The notes: generated by a model from the letters alone, not told the origin. A stretch of 64,000 bases of DNA from Chelatococcus asaccharovorans (GCF_003201475.1 NZ_QJJK01000016.1:1-64000), one strand, 5' to 3'; positions 16,179-24,928 are shown, numbered from the stretch's first letter. A program made the numbers and translations.

Positions 16179-17454
16179 TCCTGAAATCGAGCTTCGTCAG
16201 TCCATGCTGGACTTCCGGACAGCTCATGAACAATGTCCACAGAAGGCCCGAGCGATGGTTCTCGATCATCACGACGATCGGGCCCTGGTCGATGGCGACG
16301 GAGCTCGTCGCATACCAGTCCTTGTCTAGGGCGAAACCTGCAGAGAAGCCGCATTCGCCCCAGAGCTTGTCTCCGAGATCATGCGCGAAATGGCGCAGCG
16401 CCCGCATGCACTCGGCCGGCGCGTAGGGTAGGCTCGACAGGGCCGCCGTCGGAGCGATCACGCCGAGGTCCTTGTCAGGCGCATGCGCTTCGTAGCCGCC
16501 AGGATCGTCGCTCGCGGTGAGGCCCCAGCAATCGGGGCCGTAGCCGCGGTAACCGCGCGGATTATGCACACAATGCTGGTAATTGATGAGCACGTGCCGA
16601 CGATTTTGTTCCCAGTAGTCGGCGTAGCGATCGCTCAGCAGCTTGGGCGCGAGGCCAAGGAACGAATAATGCGCGAAGAAGAGGGGGCCGCCGAGGGGTG
16701 GCCCGAGCGGCAGCTTGATGCCGAAGTAGCTGTGCCCGTTCTTGAAATCCGGCCCGGATGCAAAGCCGCGGTGATAGGCTTCGGCATCGATGGCATGGTG
16801 TGGCGAAGCCGCGGCGAGCACATAGGTGACGAGGCACTCGTTCCAGCCGTGAATTTCATGATTCATGGCCCAGCCGTGTTTCGGGCTCCAGTGCCAGAAC
16901 AGGACCGGGCGCCCGCCCCTTGTGTGCCAGTTCCATTCCACCTCTTGCCACAGGCGATTGATGGCGCGGCGCAGATCGCTCTCCGCGGCAGACCGGCCCG
17001 AAAAATACTGCCGGGCGCACAGGAGGCCCTGGATGAGGAAGGATGTTTCGACGATGTCGCCGCCGTCGTCTTTGGCGCCGAAGGGCACAGTGGCTCCTGT
17101 GCGGCCGTCGATGAAATGGGGAAAGACGCCGTGATAGCGCGGAACGTCGCCGAGATAGCGCACGACTGTGGTGAGATGTCCGAGCGCGTCGTCCCGCGTG
17201 ATCCAGCCGCGCTCTGCGGCAACGATGACGGCCATGATGCCGAAGCCTGATCCGCCGATCGCGACGAGATCATTGCCCTCGCCGGTCATGCTGACGCGAT
17301 CCCGCGCAAGACCGCAGGTGGGATGGGCGAAATCCCAGAAGAACCGGAAAGTCTGCCGTTGGACGATATCCAGCAAGGCCTCATCGGACAGGTCACGGTC
17401 GGCAACGACGGAGGCCGGCGTCGACGCGAGGTGGCGGAGGGGCTCAGAGCGCAT
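16159..17454 (-). CDS. Glucoamylase-like (PF10091) protein, GH144-type beta-1,2-glucanase candidate
   Basis: A 431-residue protein of the PF10091 family, which includes GH144 endo-beta-1,2-glucanases and a domain of cyclic beta-1,2-glucan synthases. Recognisable blocks are QRQTFRFFWDFAHPTCGLARDR near the N terminus, the SGFGIMAVIVAAERGWITR segment, a central VLFWHWSPKHG block and HEIHGWNECLVTYVLAA. No signal peptide is visible, which is unusual for a glucanase and points to cytoplasmic substrates. It overlaps the upstream ABC gene by 11 bases and the downstream GH15 gene by 20, so the three form one operon. The substrate is inferred from family membership only. Confidence 0.82.
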   Translation of the reverse strand: MRSEPLRHLASTPASVVADRDLSDEALLDIVQRQTFRFFWDFAHPTCGLARDRVSMTGEGNDLVAIGGSGFGIMAVIVAAERGWITRDDALGHLTTVVRYLGDVPRYHGVFPHFIDGRTGATVPFGAKDDGGDIVETSFLIQGLLCARQYFSGRSAAESDLRRAINRLWQEVEWNWHTRGGRPVLFWHWSPKHGWAMNHEIHGWNECLVTYVLAAASPHHAIDAEAYHRGFASGPDFKNGHSYFGIKLPLGPPLGGPLFFAHYSFLGLAPKLLSDRYADYWEQNRRHVLINYQHCVHNPRGYRGYGPDCWGLTASDDPGGYEAHAPDKDLGVIAPTAALSSLPYAPAECMRALRHFAHDLGDKLWGECGFSAGFALDKDWYATSSVAIDQGPIVVMIENHRSGLLWTLFMSCPEVQHGLTKLDFRIASHDV

Positions 17455-19279
17455 GGTGGATGTCCGATGGCCTTTGATTGAGGGAGGCGGCCGCAGTCTT
17501 CGGCGCGCGGTCGGTGGCGGGGACCTGCCGGATCGGCCAGGGACACGGCGTCCGATGCAGGGTCAGGTGCAGGACGCGGCTGTAGAAGCCGTTCAGGGAC
17601 GCCCGGCGCCCGATGCTCAGCACACCGGTGCCCGTCAGTTCCGTCTCGAAGAGCGAGAGAACGATGCGGCGGTTGTCTTCCTCGATCGTGTCGATCGCCT
17701 CGTCCATGATCACCCAGGCCGGCCGGTTGAGCAGCAGGCGGGCAAAGGCCAATCTCTGCTGCTCATCCAAGGTCAGCTCGCGGTCCCACCGCTGGACCAC
17801 GTCCAGTGACGGCACAAGATGCGAGAGACGCACGCGCTCCAGGGCGGCCGCGAGCGCCGCGTCGCCGGGCGGCGGAACCGAGCCGGCCGGGTAGATGAGC
17901 GCCTCGCGTAACGAGCCGAGCGGGATATAGGGGCGCTGCGGCAGGAACATCATGCTCTGCCGCGGCGGGAGACGCATGCGGCCTTTGCCCCAGGGCCACA
18001 GCCCCGCGATGGCGCGGAAGAGCGTGCTTTTCCCCGATCCCCTGTCGCCGACGATCAGAACCCGGCTGCCCGGCGCGATCTCGATGTCCGTCTCGTTGAA
18101 GGCACTGCAGCCCGCTGCGGACATAACCTCAAGGTGATCGAAGGTGAAGCCGCCGGAGGGGTGCTCCTCGGCCTCGAGGCGATCGATCCCCTCGCCCACG
18201 TCGTCAAGGGCAAGGAGCGCTGTCCTGAAGGATGTCACACGCCCGAAGGTGGCGCGCCAATCGGCGAGGCGGCCGAAATTTTCGACGAACCAGCGCAAGG
18301 CCTGCTGCACCTGCTGGAACGCGCCGACCGCCATCATGAGCTTCCCGAAGGTCAGGCCCCCGCCGAAATAGCCGGGTGCGGCCACGAGCAGGGGAGCGAT
18401 GATGGCGAGCCAGCCGGATCCCGCCGTCACCCATGTCAGGTTGACGGTCGAGCGGACAAGACGCAGCATGACGCCGATGACGTCGTCGAGCTCAAGGTCG
18501 ATGCGCCGGCGCTCTTCCGCCTCCCCGCCGTGCAGCGCGATCGCATCGACATGTTCGGCGGCCCGTACCAGCGTGAAACGCAGATCCGCCTCGCGCGCGT
18601 AGCGCTGCGCGTTGAGCGCGATGAGCGGCCGCCCGATCCTCCAGCTCAGCCAGGATGCTGTTGCCGCGTAGAGGAGGGCGCACCAGACCATGTAGCCGGG
18701 AATGGAGAACTCCCGCGCGTCGAACGAGAAGACGACGTCCTGGGACAGGATCCAGAGCACGCCGACAAAGCTCGCAAGCAGCAGCGCCGACTGGAACAGG
18801 CCGATGGCGAGATCGGCCGACAGTTCGCTGAGGTGGCGTGCATCCTCGTGGATCCGCTGGTCGGGATTGACGCCGATCTCGCCGGCAAGCGCGAGGTGAA
18901 CCGCCCGCCGGGGCTCGAGCCATTCGCTGACAAGACCACGGGTCAGCCGTTCCCTGAGGCGGACCTTCACCGTCTCCTGCAACCAGATCTGCGCGACGTT
19001 CAAAACGAGAAGCGAGCCGGCGATGCCGAGGAAGACGAGGATCTGATGCCCGAAGGCTGCAAGGTCCTTCTTGGCGAGCGCATCGTAGAAGGGCTGATTC
19101 CACGCGTTCAGGCCGATCTGCCCGATGGTTGTCGCCACGATGACGACCACGAGGCCGAGCGCCAGACCGCCCAGGACGGCCGCGTTCGAGCCACTGGGCA
19201 AGGACCACACGAGCTTGCACGCCCTGAGGACCGCCTCGCGCCATCCTGGCAGCGGAATCGGCCGGGAGCCGTCCGGCAT
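17444..19279 (-). CDS. BclA/YddA-like ABC protein with degenerate ATPase motifs
   Basis: A 611-residue fusion of an SbmA/BacA-like membrane domain (about residues 1-370, six segments, with GLNAWNQPFYDALAKKD typical of the family) and an ABC ATPase domain (about 385-560). Walker A (GDRGSGKST) and Walker B (WVIMDEA) are present, but the signature is LTLDEQQR instead of LSxGEQQR, and the H-loop reads SIGRR where family members have a His. Catalysis may be weak. BclA homologues in rhizobia import peptides; the substrate here is unknown. The start at 19279 gives the usual length; in-frame ATGs at 19352 and 19387 would extend it. First gene of the GH144/GH15 operon. Confidence 0.85.
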   Translation of the reverse strand: MPDGSRPIPLPGWREAVLRACKLVWSLPSGSNAAVLGGLALGLVVVIVATTIGQIGLNAWNQPFYDALAKKDLAAFGHQILVFLGIAGSLLVLNVAQIWLQETVKVRLRERLTRGLVSEWLEPRRAVHLALAGEIGVNPDQRIHEDARHLSELSADLAIGLFQSALLLASFVGVLWILSQDVVFSFDAREFSIPGYMVWCALLYAATASWLSWRIGRPLIALNAQRYAREADLRFTLVRAAEHVDAIALHGGEAEERRRIDLELDDVIGVMLRLVRSTVNLTWVTAGSGWLAIIAPLLVAAPGYFGGGLTFGKLMMAVGAFQQVQQALRWFVENFGRLADWRATFGRVTSFRTALLALDDVGEGIDRLEAEEHPSGGFTFDHLEVMSAAGCSAFNETDIEIAPGSRVLIVGDRGSGKSTLFRAIAGLWPWGKGRMRLPPRQSMMFLPQRPYIPLGSLREALIYPAGSVPPPGDAALAAALERVRLSHLVPSLDVVQRWDRELTLDEQQRLAFARLLLNRPAWVIMDEAIDTIEEDNRRIVLSLFETELTGTGVLSIGRRASLNGFYSRVLHLTLHRTPCPWPIRQVPATDRAPKTAAASLNQRPSDIHHAL

Positions 19280-19336
19280 GATCACCCCCGTCTCGACGAT
19301 TTGCGGATGATTGTGACAGCGAGCCCCGCACAGCTC

Positions 19337-19350
19337 TTTGATGCAGGTCA
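19337..19350. promoter_or_regulatory. Weak FixK-like box in divergent glucan promoter
   Basis: TTGATGCAGGTCAT, one base off TTGA-N6-TCAA. It lies 58 bp before the ABC start at 19279 and 64 bp before the GH3 start, so it could serve both directions. Confidence 0.35.
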
Positions 19351-19413
19351 TGTCATTGCCCGCATTCTCGCGCCAATTTCGAGACAAACCGTCTCTACGC
19401 GGGTGGAGGAAAC

Positions 19414-21591
19414 ATGCCTGGCTCGGTCGAAACGCTCCATGTCGAAACGCCTCGCGTCAAAACGCTCCTGGCCGCCATGACCCTCGAAGAGAAGATCGGG
19501 CAGCTCACCATGGCCTCGGGCGAAACGGTGGGCGGGCGGCTTGGGGTTACGCCCTCGGTGGCGGAGGCCATCGCGGCTGGGCACGTCGGCAGCCTTCTCA
19601 ATCTGTGGGGTCCGCTGTCCGTCCGCGAGGTGCAGCGTCTCGCGCTCGAGCGCTCGCGCCTCAAGATTCCCCTCTTCTTTTCGTTCGATGTTCTGCACGG
19701 TCACAGGACGGTCTTCCCCATTCCGCTTGGCGAAGCGGCCGCCTTCAGCCCGGACCTGTGGGAACGCACGGCCCGTGCGGCGGCACGCGAGGCGGCGCGC
19801 GACGGGATCAGTCTCACCTATGCGCCGATGCTCGATCTCGCCCGCGATCCACGATGGGGGCGCATGGCGGAAGGACCCGGCGAAGATCCGTGGGTCGGGA
19901 GCCGCTTTGCGGAGGCGAAGGTGCGCGGCTTCCAGGGCGACGATCTCGCGACCGCCGGCGGCGTCGCCGCGACCGCCAAGCACATCGGCGCCTATGGGGC
20001 GGTAACGGCCGGCCGGGACTATGCTTCGATCGACATTTCGGAACGATCCTTGCGCGAACTTCACCTGCCGGCCTTCAAGGCCGCGGTGGATGCCGGCGTG
20101 GCAGCGGTCATGGCGGCCTTTCCGGACATCGCTGGCGTGCCCGCCACCGGCAATGCGCGGCTGCTGCGTGACATCCTGCGCGGGGAATGGGGTTTCGACG
20201 GGATCGTCGTGAGCGACTATGGGGCGGTCGCGGAACTCGTCGCCCATGGCGTTGCCGCCGATATCGCCGAGGCCGCCGCCCTTGCGCTGAAGGCCGGCGT
20301 CGACATCGACATGACGAGCAAGGCCTACCCCCTGGGATTGCCCGTGGCGCTCGCGCGCGGCCTCGTATCGATGGGCGAGATCGACGCGGCGGTCTCGCGC
20401 GTGCTTCGCTTCAAGGAACGCCTCGGTCTCTTCGAGGATCCCTATCGCGGACTGGCGGACGGCGCCGGAACCGTCGCCCCTGTCGAGCCCCCGCTCGATC
20501 GGGATCTGGCCCGCGAGGCGGCGCGCCGCGCGATCGTGCTTCTCGCCAATGATGGCGTTCTGCCTCTGGCGCGGGAGGCCGGACGCATCGCGCTCATCGG
20601 ACCCTTCGCCGCGGCCGCGAGCGAGATGCTCGGCCCGTGGACGGGCGCCGGCCATGCGGCCGAGAGCATCACCATCGCCGACGGCCTCAGCGCCGCACTT
20701 CCGGAGGCTGCAATCTCCGTCGTCGCCGGCGTCAGCATCGACGGCCCTGATGGGGCGGGCATCGCCAAGGCCGTCGAGACGGCGCGATCGGCCGATGTCG
20801 TGCTGCTCTGCCTCGGTGAGGCGGCTGACATGAGCGGTGAAGCGGCGAGCCGCGCGCGCGTCGATCTGCCGGGTTGCCAGCGTGAGCTCGCCGAGGCCGT
20901 GCTCGCCTTGGGCAAGCCGGTGGTCGCTGTCCTTTTCTCGGGGCGCCCCCTCATCCTGCCCTGGCTCGTCGCGCGTGCCGCGGCCGTCGTCGCCGCCTGG
21001 TTCCCCGGCCATGAAGCGGGCCATGCGGTCGCCGATGTTCTGACGGGCGCCTTCAACCCGGTAGGCCGGCTGCCGCTCTCCTGGCCCTACGATGTCGGCC
21101 AGATCCCGATCTTCTACGCCGAGCGCCCGACCGGGCGGCCGGTCGACGCTGCCAATCGCTACACGAGCAAATATCTCGACGTGCCGACGACGCCGCAGTT
21201 TCCTTTCGGTCACGGCTTGTCCTACACGCGTTTCACGCTGGGAGAGCCGCGGCCGACGTCCCCCGTCATGAGGCGCGGTGACCAGATCTTCGTCGAAGTC
21301 GAGGTCACGAATGAGGGACAGGTCGCGGGAGAGGAAACGCTGTTTCTCTTCATTCACGACGTGGTGGCCAGCATCGCCCGGCCTGTGCTCGAACTGAAGG
21401 ATGTCGCCAAGATCAGCCTGCTGCCGGGCGCATCCGGAACGGTGCGGCTCGCACTCACGGGCGAGGCGCTGACATTCCCGGGTCTCGATCTCGCGCCCGC
21501 GTTCGAAGCGGGCGACATCGTGCTCTTCGTCGGCGTGAGCGCCGATCGCGCGCATTTGCGGCGCACGACAATCCGCCTGATTGATCCGTGA
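19414..21591 (+). CDS. bglX: GH3 beta-glucosidase
   Basis: A 725-residue family 3 beta-glucosidase with the full set of domains: a TIM barrel (about 15-320) with APMLDLARDPRWGRMAEGPGE, the KHIGAYGA block, and the nucleophile Asp268 in VVSDYGAV; an alpha/beta sandwich (about 370-570); and a C-terminal fibronectin III-like domain (about 620-720). It frees glucose from beta-linked oligosaccharides. Unlike E. coli BglX there is no signal peptide, so it should act in the cytoplasm, like the neighbouring GH144 and GH15 enzymes. The ATG at 19414 follows GGAGG by five bases. It is convergent with glucokinase and divergent from the ABC-GH144-GH15 operon. Confidence 0.92.
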   Translation: MPGSVETLHVETPRVKTLLAAMTLEEKIGQLTMASGETVGGRLGVTPSVAEAIAAGHVGSLLNLWGPLSVREVQRLALERSRLKIPLFFSFDVLHGHRTVFPIPLGEAAAFSPDLWERTARAAAREAARDGISLTYAPMLDLARDPRWGRMAEGPGEDPWVGSRFAEAKVRGFQGDDLATAGGVAATAKHIGAYGAVTAGRDYASIDISERSLRELHLPAFKAAVDAGVAAVMAAFPDIAGVPATGNARLLRDILRGEWGFDGIVVSDYGAVAELVAHGVAADIAEAAALALKAGVDIDMTSKAYPLGLPVALARGLVSMGEIDAAVSRVLRFKERLGLFEDPYRGLADGAGTVAPVEPPLDRDLAREAARRAIVLLANDGVLPLAREAGRIALIGPFAAAASEMLGPWTGAGHAAESITIADGLSAALPEAAISVVAGVSIDGPDGAGIAKAVETARSADVVLLCLGEAADMSGEAASRARVDLPGCQRELAEAVLALGKPVVAVLFSGRPLILPWLVARAAAVVAAWFPGHEAGHAVADVLTGAFNPVGRLPLSWPYDVGQIPIFYAERPTGRPVDAANRYTSKYLDVPTTPQFPFGHGLSYTRFTLGEPRPTSPVMRRGDQIFVEVEVTNEGQVAGEETLFLFIHDVVASIARPVLELKDVAKISLLPGASGTVRLALTGEALTFPGLDLAPAFEAGDIVLFVGVSADRAHLRRTTIRLIDP

Positions 21592-21603
21592 ATACGGCGC
21601 GAT

Positions 21604-22596
21604 TTACCGTTTCCATTCCTGCAGATTGGTGATGAAGCGCCCGGGTGCGGCGGCATAGGCGGCAAGACCCGTGAGCCCCGGCTCGGGATCGACGATGACG
21701 GACGTCGGTATCCCGCGCACGACATCCGCGAACGGCGCCTTGCGATCGAAGGCGGCGCGAAATTCGCCGTGGCGGAGGGCGGGGATCATGCGCGGCGCGA
21801 TCCCCCCGCCGATGAAGACCCCACCAGTGGCCGACAAGATGAGGGCGAGATCGCCCGCGAAGCGGCCGAGCAGGCGGGCGAAGAGCCTGAGCGTATCGGT
21901 GGCGAGATCGTCGCTCGCGACGGTGGCGTGGGCGATGATCGCGGCCGAGGTGGCGTAGACCGGCTGCGTGCCCCGCTGTTGTGCCAGCGCCCGATAGAGG
22001 CGCAGCATGCCGGGGCCGGAGAGGACGCCCTCGCTCGTCAGCCGGTCGTGCACGCGTTCGAGGAGAGGAAAGAACGCGAATTCGTCGGCGTCGCAGGCGC
22101 CGAACTCGACATGCCCCGCTTCCGTCGGCAGAACGGCAAACCGCTCGCCGATCGGCACCAGCGCGGCGGCACCGAGCCCGGTGCCCGGCCCGAGGACGAG
22201 GCGCAGGCCACCATTGCCCGGAAGCGCGGGGCCGAGCGGCTGCGCGAAGCCCGGCGGCGGATCAGCAAGCGCCACCGCCACGGGGACATAGTCGTTCATG
22301 ATCACGACCCGGTCCATGCCAAAGTCGCGGCCGATGCGTTCGGCATCGATCGTCCATGCGGCGTTCGTCAGATGGACGATCGGGGCCGCGACCCGCGTTG
22401 CCACAGCCAGCAGCGCCGTGCGGGGCCTCTCGCCCGTATAAGGCTGCAGAGCAGCGGTGATGGCGCCGCTGGGGTCGGCGTGATCCGCCGTCGGCCGCTT
22501 TGCAAGGAAGCGCGCCGGTGCCCCGGCTGCAGGCAGAATGGCAAATCGGGCATTGGTTCCGCCGATGTCGCTGATCAAAACGGGATAGTCGAGCAT
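21604..22596 (-). CDS. glk: Glucokinase
   Basis: A 330-residue ROK-unrelated bacterial glucokinase (Glk family). The phosphate-binding motif LISDIGGTNARFA is at the N terminus, followed by the NDY motif with the catalytic Asp in VVIMNDYVP, LVLGPGTGLGAA, TEAGHVEF and GGVFIGGGIAPR. It converts glucose and ATP to glucose 6-phosphate and would trap glucose released by the GH3, GH15 and GH144 enzymes next door. The start at 22596 follows GAGG by seven bases. It ends 12 bases from the convergent GH3 gene. A FixK-type box lies 70 bp upstream. Confidence 0.92.
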   Translation of the reverse strand: MLDYPVLISDIGGTNARFAILPAAGAPARFLAKRPTADHADPSGAITAALQPYTGERPRTALLAVATRVAAPIVHLTNAAWTIDAERIGRDFGMDRVVIMNDYVPVAVALADPPPGFAQPLGPALPGNGGLRLVLGPGTGLGAAALVPIGERFAVLPTEAGHVEFGACDADEFAFFPLLERVHDRLTSEGVLSGPGMLRLYRALAQQRGTQPVYATSAAIIAHATVASDDLATDTLRLFARLLGRFAGDLALILSATGGVFIGGGIAPRMIPALRHGEFRAAFDRKAPFADVVRGIPTSVIVDPEPGLTGLAAYAAAPGRFITNLQEWKR

Positions 22597-22665
22597 CTCG
22601 CAGCCTCGATGAAGACGGGCCGCCGAGGGCCGCGGCGAGACTGACACTGTCAGGGCAAGATTGAA

Positions 22666-22679
22666 TTGAGCGAGGTCAA
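22666..22679 (-). promoter_or_regulatory. Putative FixK box (glucokinase)
   Basis: TTGAGCGAGGTCAA, matching TTGA-N6-TCAA, 70 bp before the glk start. The gap 22597-22992 otherwise holds only the 13-bp tandem repeat described separately. Confidence 0.55.
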
Positions 22680-22797
22680 GCCGAAAGGATTCAAAAGCTT
22701 CGTGCGGGACCGCGCGGCTGGCCTCGGCACCCGGCCGATGTAACGCGGCCGTGCCGAAACGCGCGGGCCGCCTTCGCGCTGGGCCGCGAGGACATGC

Positions 22798-22836
22798 GCA
22801 GGAGTTTACAGCAGGAGTTTACAGCAGGAGTTTACA
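22798..22836. repeat. 13-bp tandem repeat, three copies
   Basis: Three perfect copies of GCAGGAGTTTACA in a row, in the gap between glk and the 74-residue gene. It may be a recent slippage product or a cluster of binding sites. Confidence 0.85.
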
Positions 22837-22992
22837 CTCGACATTGCTGTCGGGAAGGAACAGGATTGCACCGTCGTCCGTCGGGACAGCGTCCCCGCAC
22901 GGAGCGTTGGGGTTGCGAGCATTGCTCGTAGACGCGAATGTGAAATGGCGATTGTGGTGTAGTAGCCCCTGGCGTTTCCGAGGGAGCTCGCG

Positions 22993-23217
22993 ATGCGAAT
23001 GTTCATCTGCCAGAAGAACATCGAGAATTACCTCAGGCTTCTTCAATCGGAATTGAGCGAAAGCCAACGTATGCAGATCGAGGCGCTGCTCGCGGCGGAA
23101 CAAAAGAACCTCGAGGCGCTTCAACACGCGCGTGCAAGGACAAAACTGACCTTGGGTGATGCACCGGTGAACTTCGCTGCCGCCAGGCCAACCGGTGCGC
23201 CGCGCCGGGCGCCTTGA
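22993..23217 (+). CDS. Small helical protein (74 aa)
   Basis: A 74-residue protein. Residues 8-48 form two amphipathic helices (NIENYLRLLQSEL, SQRMQIEALLAAEQKNLEAL), a pattern I associate with small rhizobial proteins of unknown function in stress gene clusters. The last 25 residues are Pro/Ala-rich. The ATG follows GGGAG by six bases, a good ribosome binding site. It lies 76 bp before the DUF3775 gene on the same strand and may be co-transcribed. The function is unknown. Confidence 0.65.
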   Translation: MRMFICQKNIENYLRLLQSELSESQRMQIEALLAAEQKNLEALQHARARTKLTLGDAPVNFAAARPTGAPRRAP

Positions 23218-23243
23218 TGGGCCGGGATCGCGAGAACCACCGG

Positions 23244-23299
23244 ATGAAGGAGACGACACATGACAGGAGACGACGCATGGCAGGAGACGACACATGGCA
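23244..23299 (+). repeat. Triplicated ribosome binding site and start codon
   Basis: Three tandem copies of a 17-bp unit of the form GGAGACGACRCATGRCA, giving ATG codons at 23260, 23277 and 23294 in three different frames, each with its own GGAG. Only the third ATG opens the DUF3775 frame; the first two give peptides of 14 and 26 residues. Confidence 0.85.
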
Positions 23300-23755
23300 G
23301 ATGAACGCGACGACGGAATGCGTTCCACGCCGGACGACGAGCCGGATGGGACTCTGACGATCTCGCCTGAGAAGGTCTGTTTCATCATCATCAAGGCGCG
23401 CGAATTCGACGCGAAGGACGAGGTGACGGAACCGGATCCGGATTCCAATCCGTCCGACGACCGGGAAATCGCGGTGCTCGAGGACCATGCCGACGATCCC
23501 GTCAGGCAGGAGCTCGTCGGCTTCATCGGAGCGCTGACGGAGGACGAACAGATCGATCTCGTCGCACTCGCCTGGCTCGGCCGGGAGGATTACACGGCGG
23601 ACGACTGGGCCTCTGTGCGCGAACAGGCGGCGGAGGCGCACAACAGGCGCACGGCCGCCTATCTCCTCGGCATACCGATGCTCGGCGACTATCTCGAAGA
23701 GGGCCTCTCGATGCTGGGCTATTCCTGCGAGGAATTCGAGATGGGACGTCTCTGA
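23294..23755 (+). CDS. DUF3775 family protein
   Basis: A 153-residue acidic protein that matches the DUF3775 family: ISPEKVCFIIIKAREFDAK followed by an Asp/Pro-rich linker, the block DDPVRQELVGFIGALTEDEQ, then IDLVALAWLGR and the C-terminal YLLGIPMLGDYLEEGLSMLGYSC segment. The family is widespread in alphaproteobacteria and has no known function. Translation starts at the third of three tandem GGAG/ATG repeats. It lies between the 74-residue gene and the MlaF-like ABC gene, all on the plus strand. Confidence 0.85.
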   Translation: MADERDDGMRSTPDDEPDGTLTISPEKVCFIIIKAREFDAKDEVTEPDPDSNPSDDREIAVLEDHADDPVRQELVGFIGALTEDEQIDLVALAWLGREDYTADDWASVREQAAEAHNRRTAAYLLGIPMLGDYLEEGLSMLGYSCEEFEMGRL

Positions 23756-23831
23756 GAGTGCTGAGCCCGTGCTGCGCGTGCCCCGCCGATGGCGAAGGGC
23801 AAGTGCCCGTGCGGCCGATCTGCACGGCCTC

Positions 23832-23845
23832 TTGATCAAACGCAA
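23832..23845 (+). promoter_or_regulatory. Putative FixK box (MlaF-CBS-PfkB-PpsA-CBS operon)
   Basis: TTGATCAAACGCAA, matching the wider FixK2-type pattern TTG(A/C)-N6-(T/G)CAA, 63 bp before the TTG start of the ABC ATPase gene. Confidence 0.45.
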
Positions 23846-23907
23846 TGGCGTATGGCAGTGGCGGATGTATGGGTCGCTGAGGCGTCACGCATGCCGGGAT
23901 GGTGTAA

Positions 23908-24846
23908 TTGAACGATCAGATGTCGACCCGCCTGTCATCCGCGCCGCGGACCGATGCCGCGCATCAATCGTCGCTCATGGGCGAACCGGCTGCGGCACGT
24001 CCCTCGGAGATCCAGCCGGGTGAAGCGCCCGATGCCAGGCAAGATCCTCAAGCCGAGCAGGATATCGTCATCCGGGTCCGTGACCTCGTCGTCGGCTTCG
24101 GCGACAAGACCGTCCTCGACCATCTCGACCTCGACGTCTATCGCGGCGAAGTTCTCGGCGTCATCGGCGCGTCCGGTTCCGGGAAGTCGGTGCTCACGCG
24201 CGCCATCATCGGTCTCATTCCCAAGCGACAGGGCACCATCGAGATCTTCGGCGAGAATGTCGACACGCTCTCGGTGGAAGCGCGCAGGGCCATGGAGCGG
24301 CGCTGGGGCATCATGTTCCAGCACGGCGCGCTGTTCTCGTCCTTGACCGTCAAGCAGAACGTGCAGGTGCCGATGCGCGAATATCTCGATCTTTCGGACG
24401 AGCTCCTGGAAGAGCTCGCCTCGCTCAAGATCGCGATGGCCGGGCTTCCGGCAGATGCGGCGGACAAATATCCGTCCGAGCTGTCCGGCGGCATGACCAA
24501 GCGCGCCGCGCTCGCCCGCGCCCTGGCGCTCGATCCCGACGTGCTCTTCCTCGACGAACCGACATCGGGCCTCGACCCGATTGGCGCGGGAGAGTTCGAC
24601 GAACTCATCAAGACCTTGCAGGACACGCTCAAGCTCACCGTCTTCATGATCACCCACGATCTCGACAGCCTGCATGCGGTCTGCGACCGGGTCGCGGCGC
24701 TGGCAAGGGGCAAGGTGATCGCCGCCGGGACGATCGCGGCCATGCTCACCACCGAGGATCCATGGCTGCGTGCCTATTTCCAGGGTCCGCGCGCCCGCGC
24801 TGCGATCGCGCGTCCCGCGGCGGACGATCCATCGACAGCGGGTTGA
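23908..24846 (+). CDS. Orphan MlaF-type ABC ATPase
   Basis: A 312-residue ABC ATPase of the Mla/MCE phospholipid-transport class. An unstructured N-terminal extension of about 50 residues precedes the ATPase domain: Walker A GASGSGKS, Q-loop MFQHGALFSSLTV, signature ELSGGMTKRAALARAL, Walker B VLFLDEPTSGLDP and H-loop MITHDLDS. All catalytic residues are present. Normally the gene sits next to mlaE and mlaD, but no MlaE permease or MCE protein is encoded here. The start is probably TTG at 23908 after GGGATGG; the ATG at 23920 has no ribosome binding site. It leads a plus-strand series with CBS, PfkB and PpsA genes. Confidence 0.85.
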   Translation: MNDQMSTRLSSAPRTDAAHQSSLMGEPAAARPSEIQPGEAPDARQDPQAEQDIVIRVRDLVVGFGDKTVLDHLDLDVYRGEVLGVIGASGSGKSVLTRAIIGLIPKRQGTIEIFGENVDTLSVEARRAMERRWGIMFQHGALFSSLTVKQNVQVPMREYLDLSDELLEELASLKIAMAGLPADAADKYPSELSGGMTKRAALARALALDPDVLFLDEPTSGLDPIGAGEFDELIKTLQDTLKLTVFMITHDLDSLHAVCDRVAALARGKVIAAGTIAAMLTTEDPWLRAYFQGPRARAAIARPAADDPSTAG

Positions 24847-24928
24847 GCCAGATTCTGGTTGAGCCATGTCAATGCAGATCCTTTGCGGCCGGGCTTGGAT
24901 GTAACCCGTCGTCGCAGGGAGAATAGAA

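Noticed and set aside
19348-21555. 735-residue open frame antisense to the GH3 gene
   Set aside because: Low-complexity shadow translation; the sense frame has all GH3 motifs.
22798-22836. CRISPR array
   Set aside because: The repeats are 13 bp, directly adjacent and without spacers.
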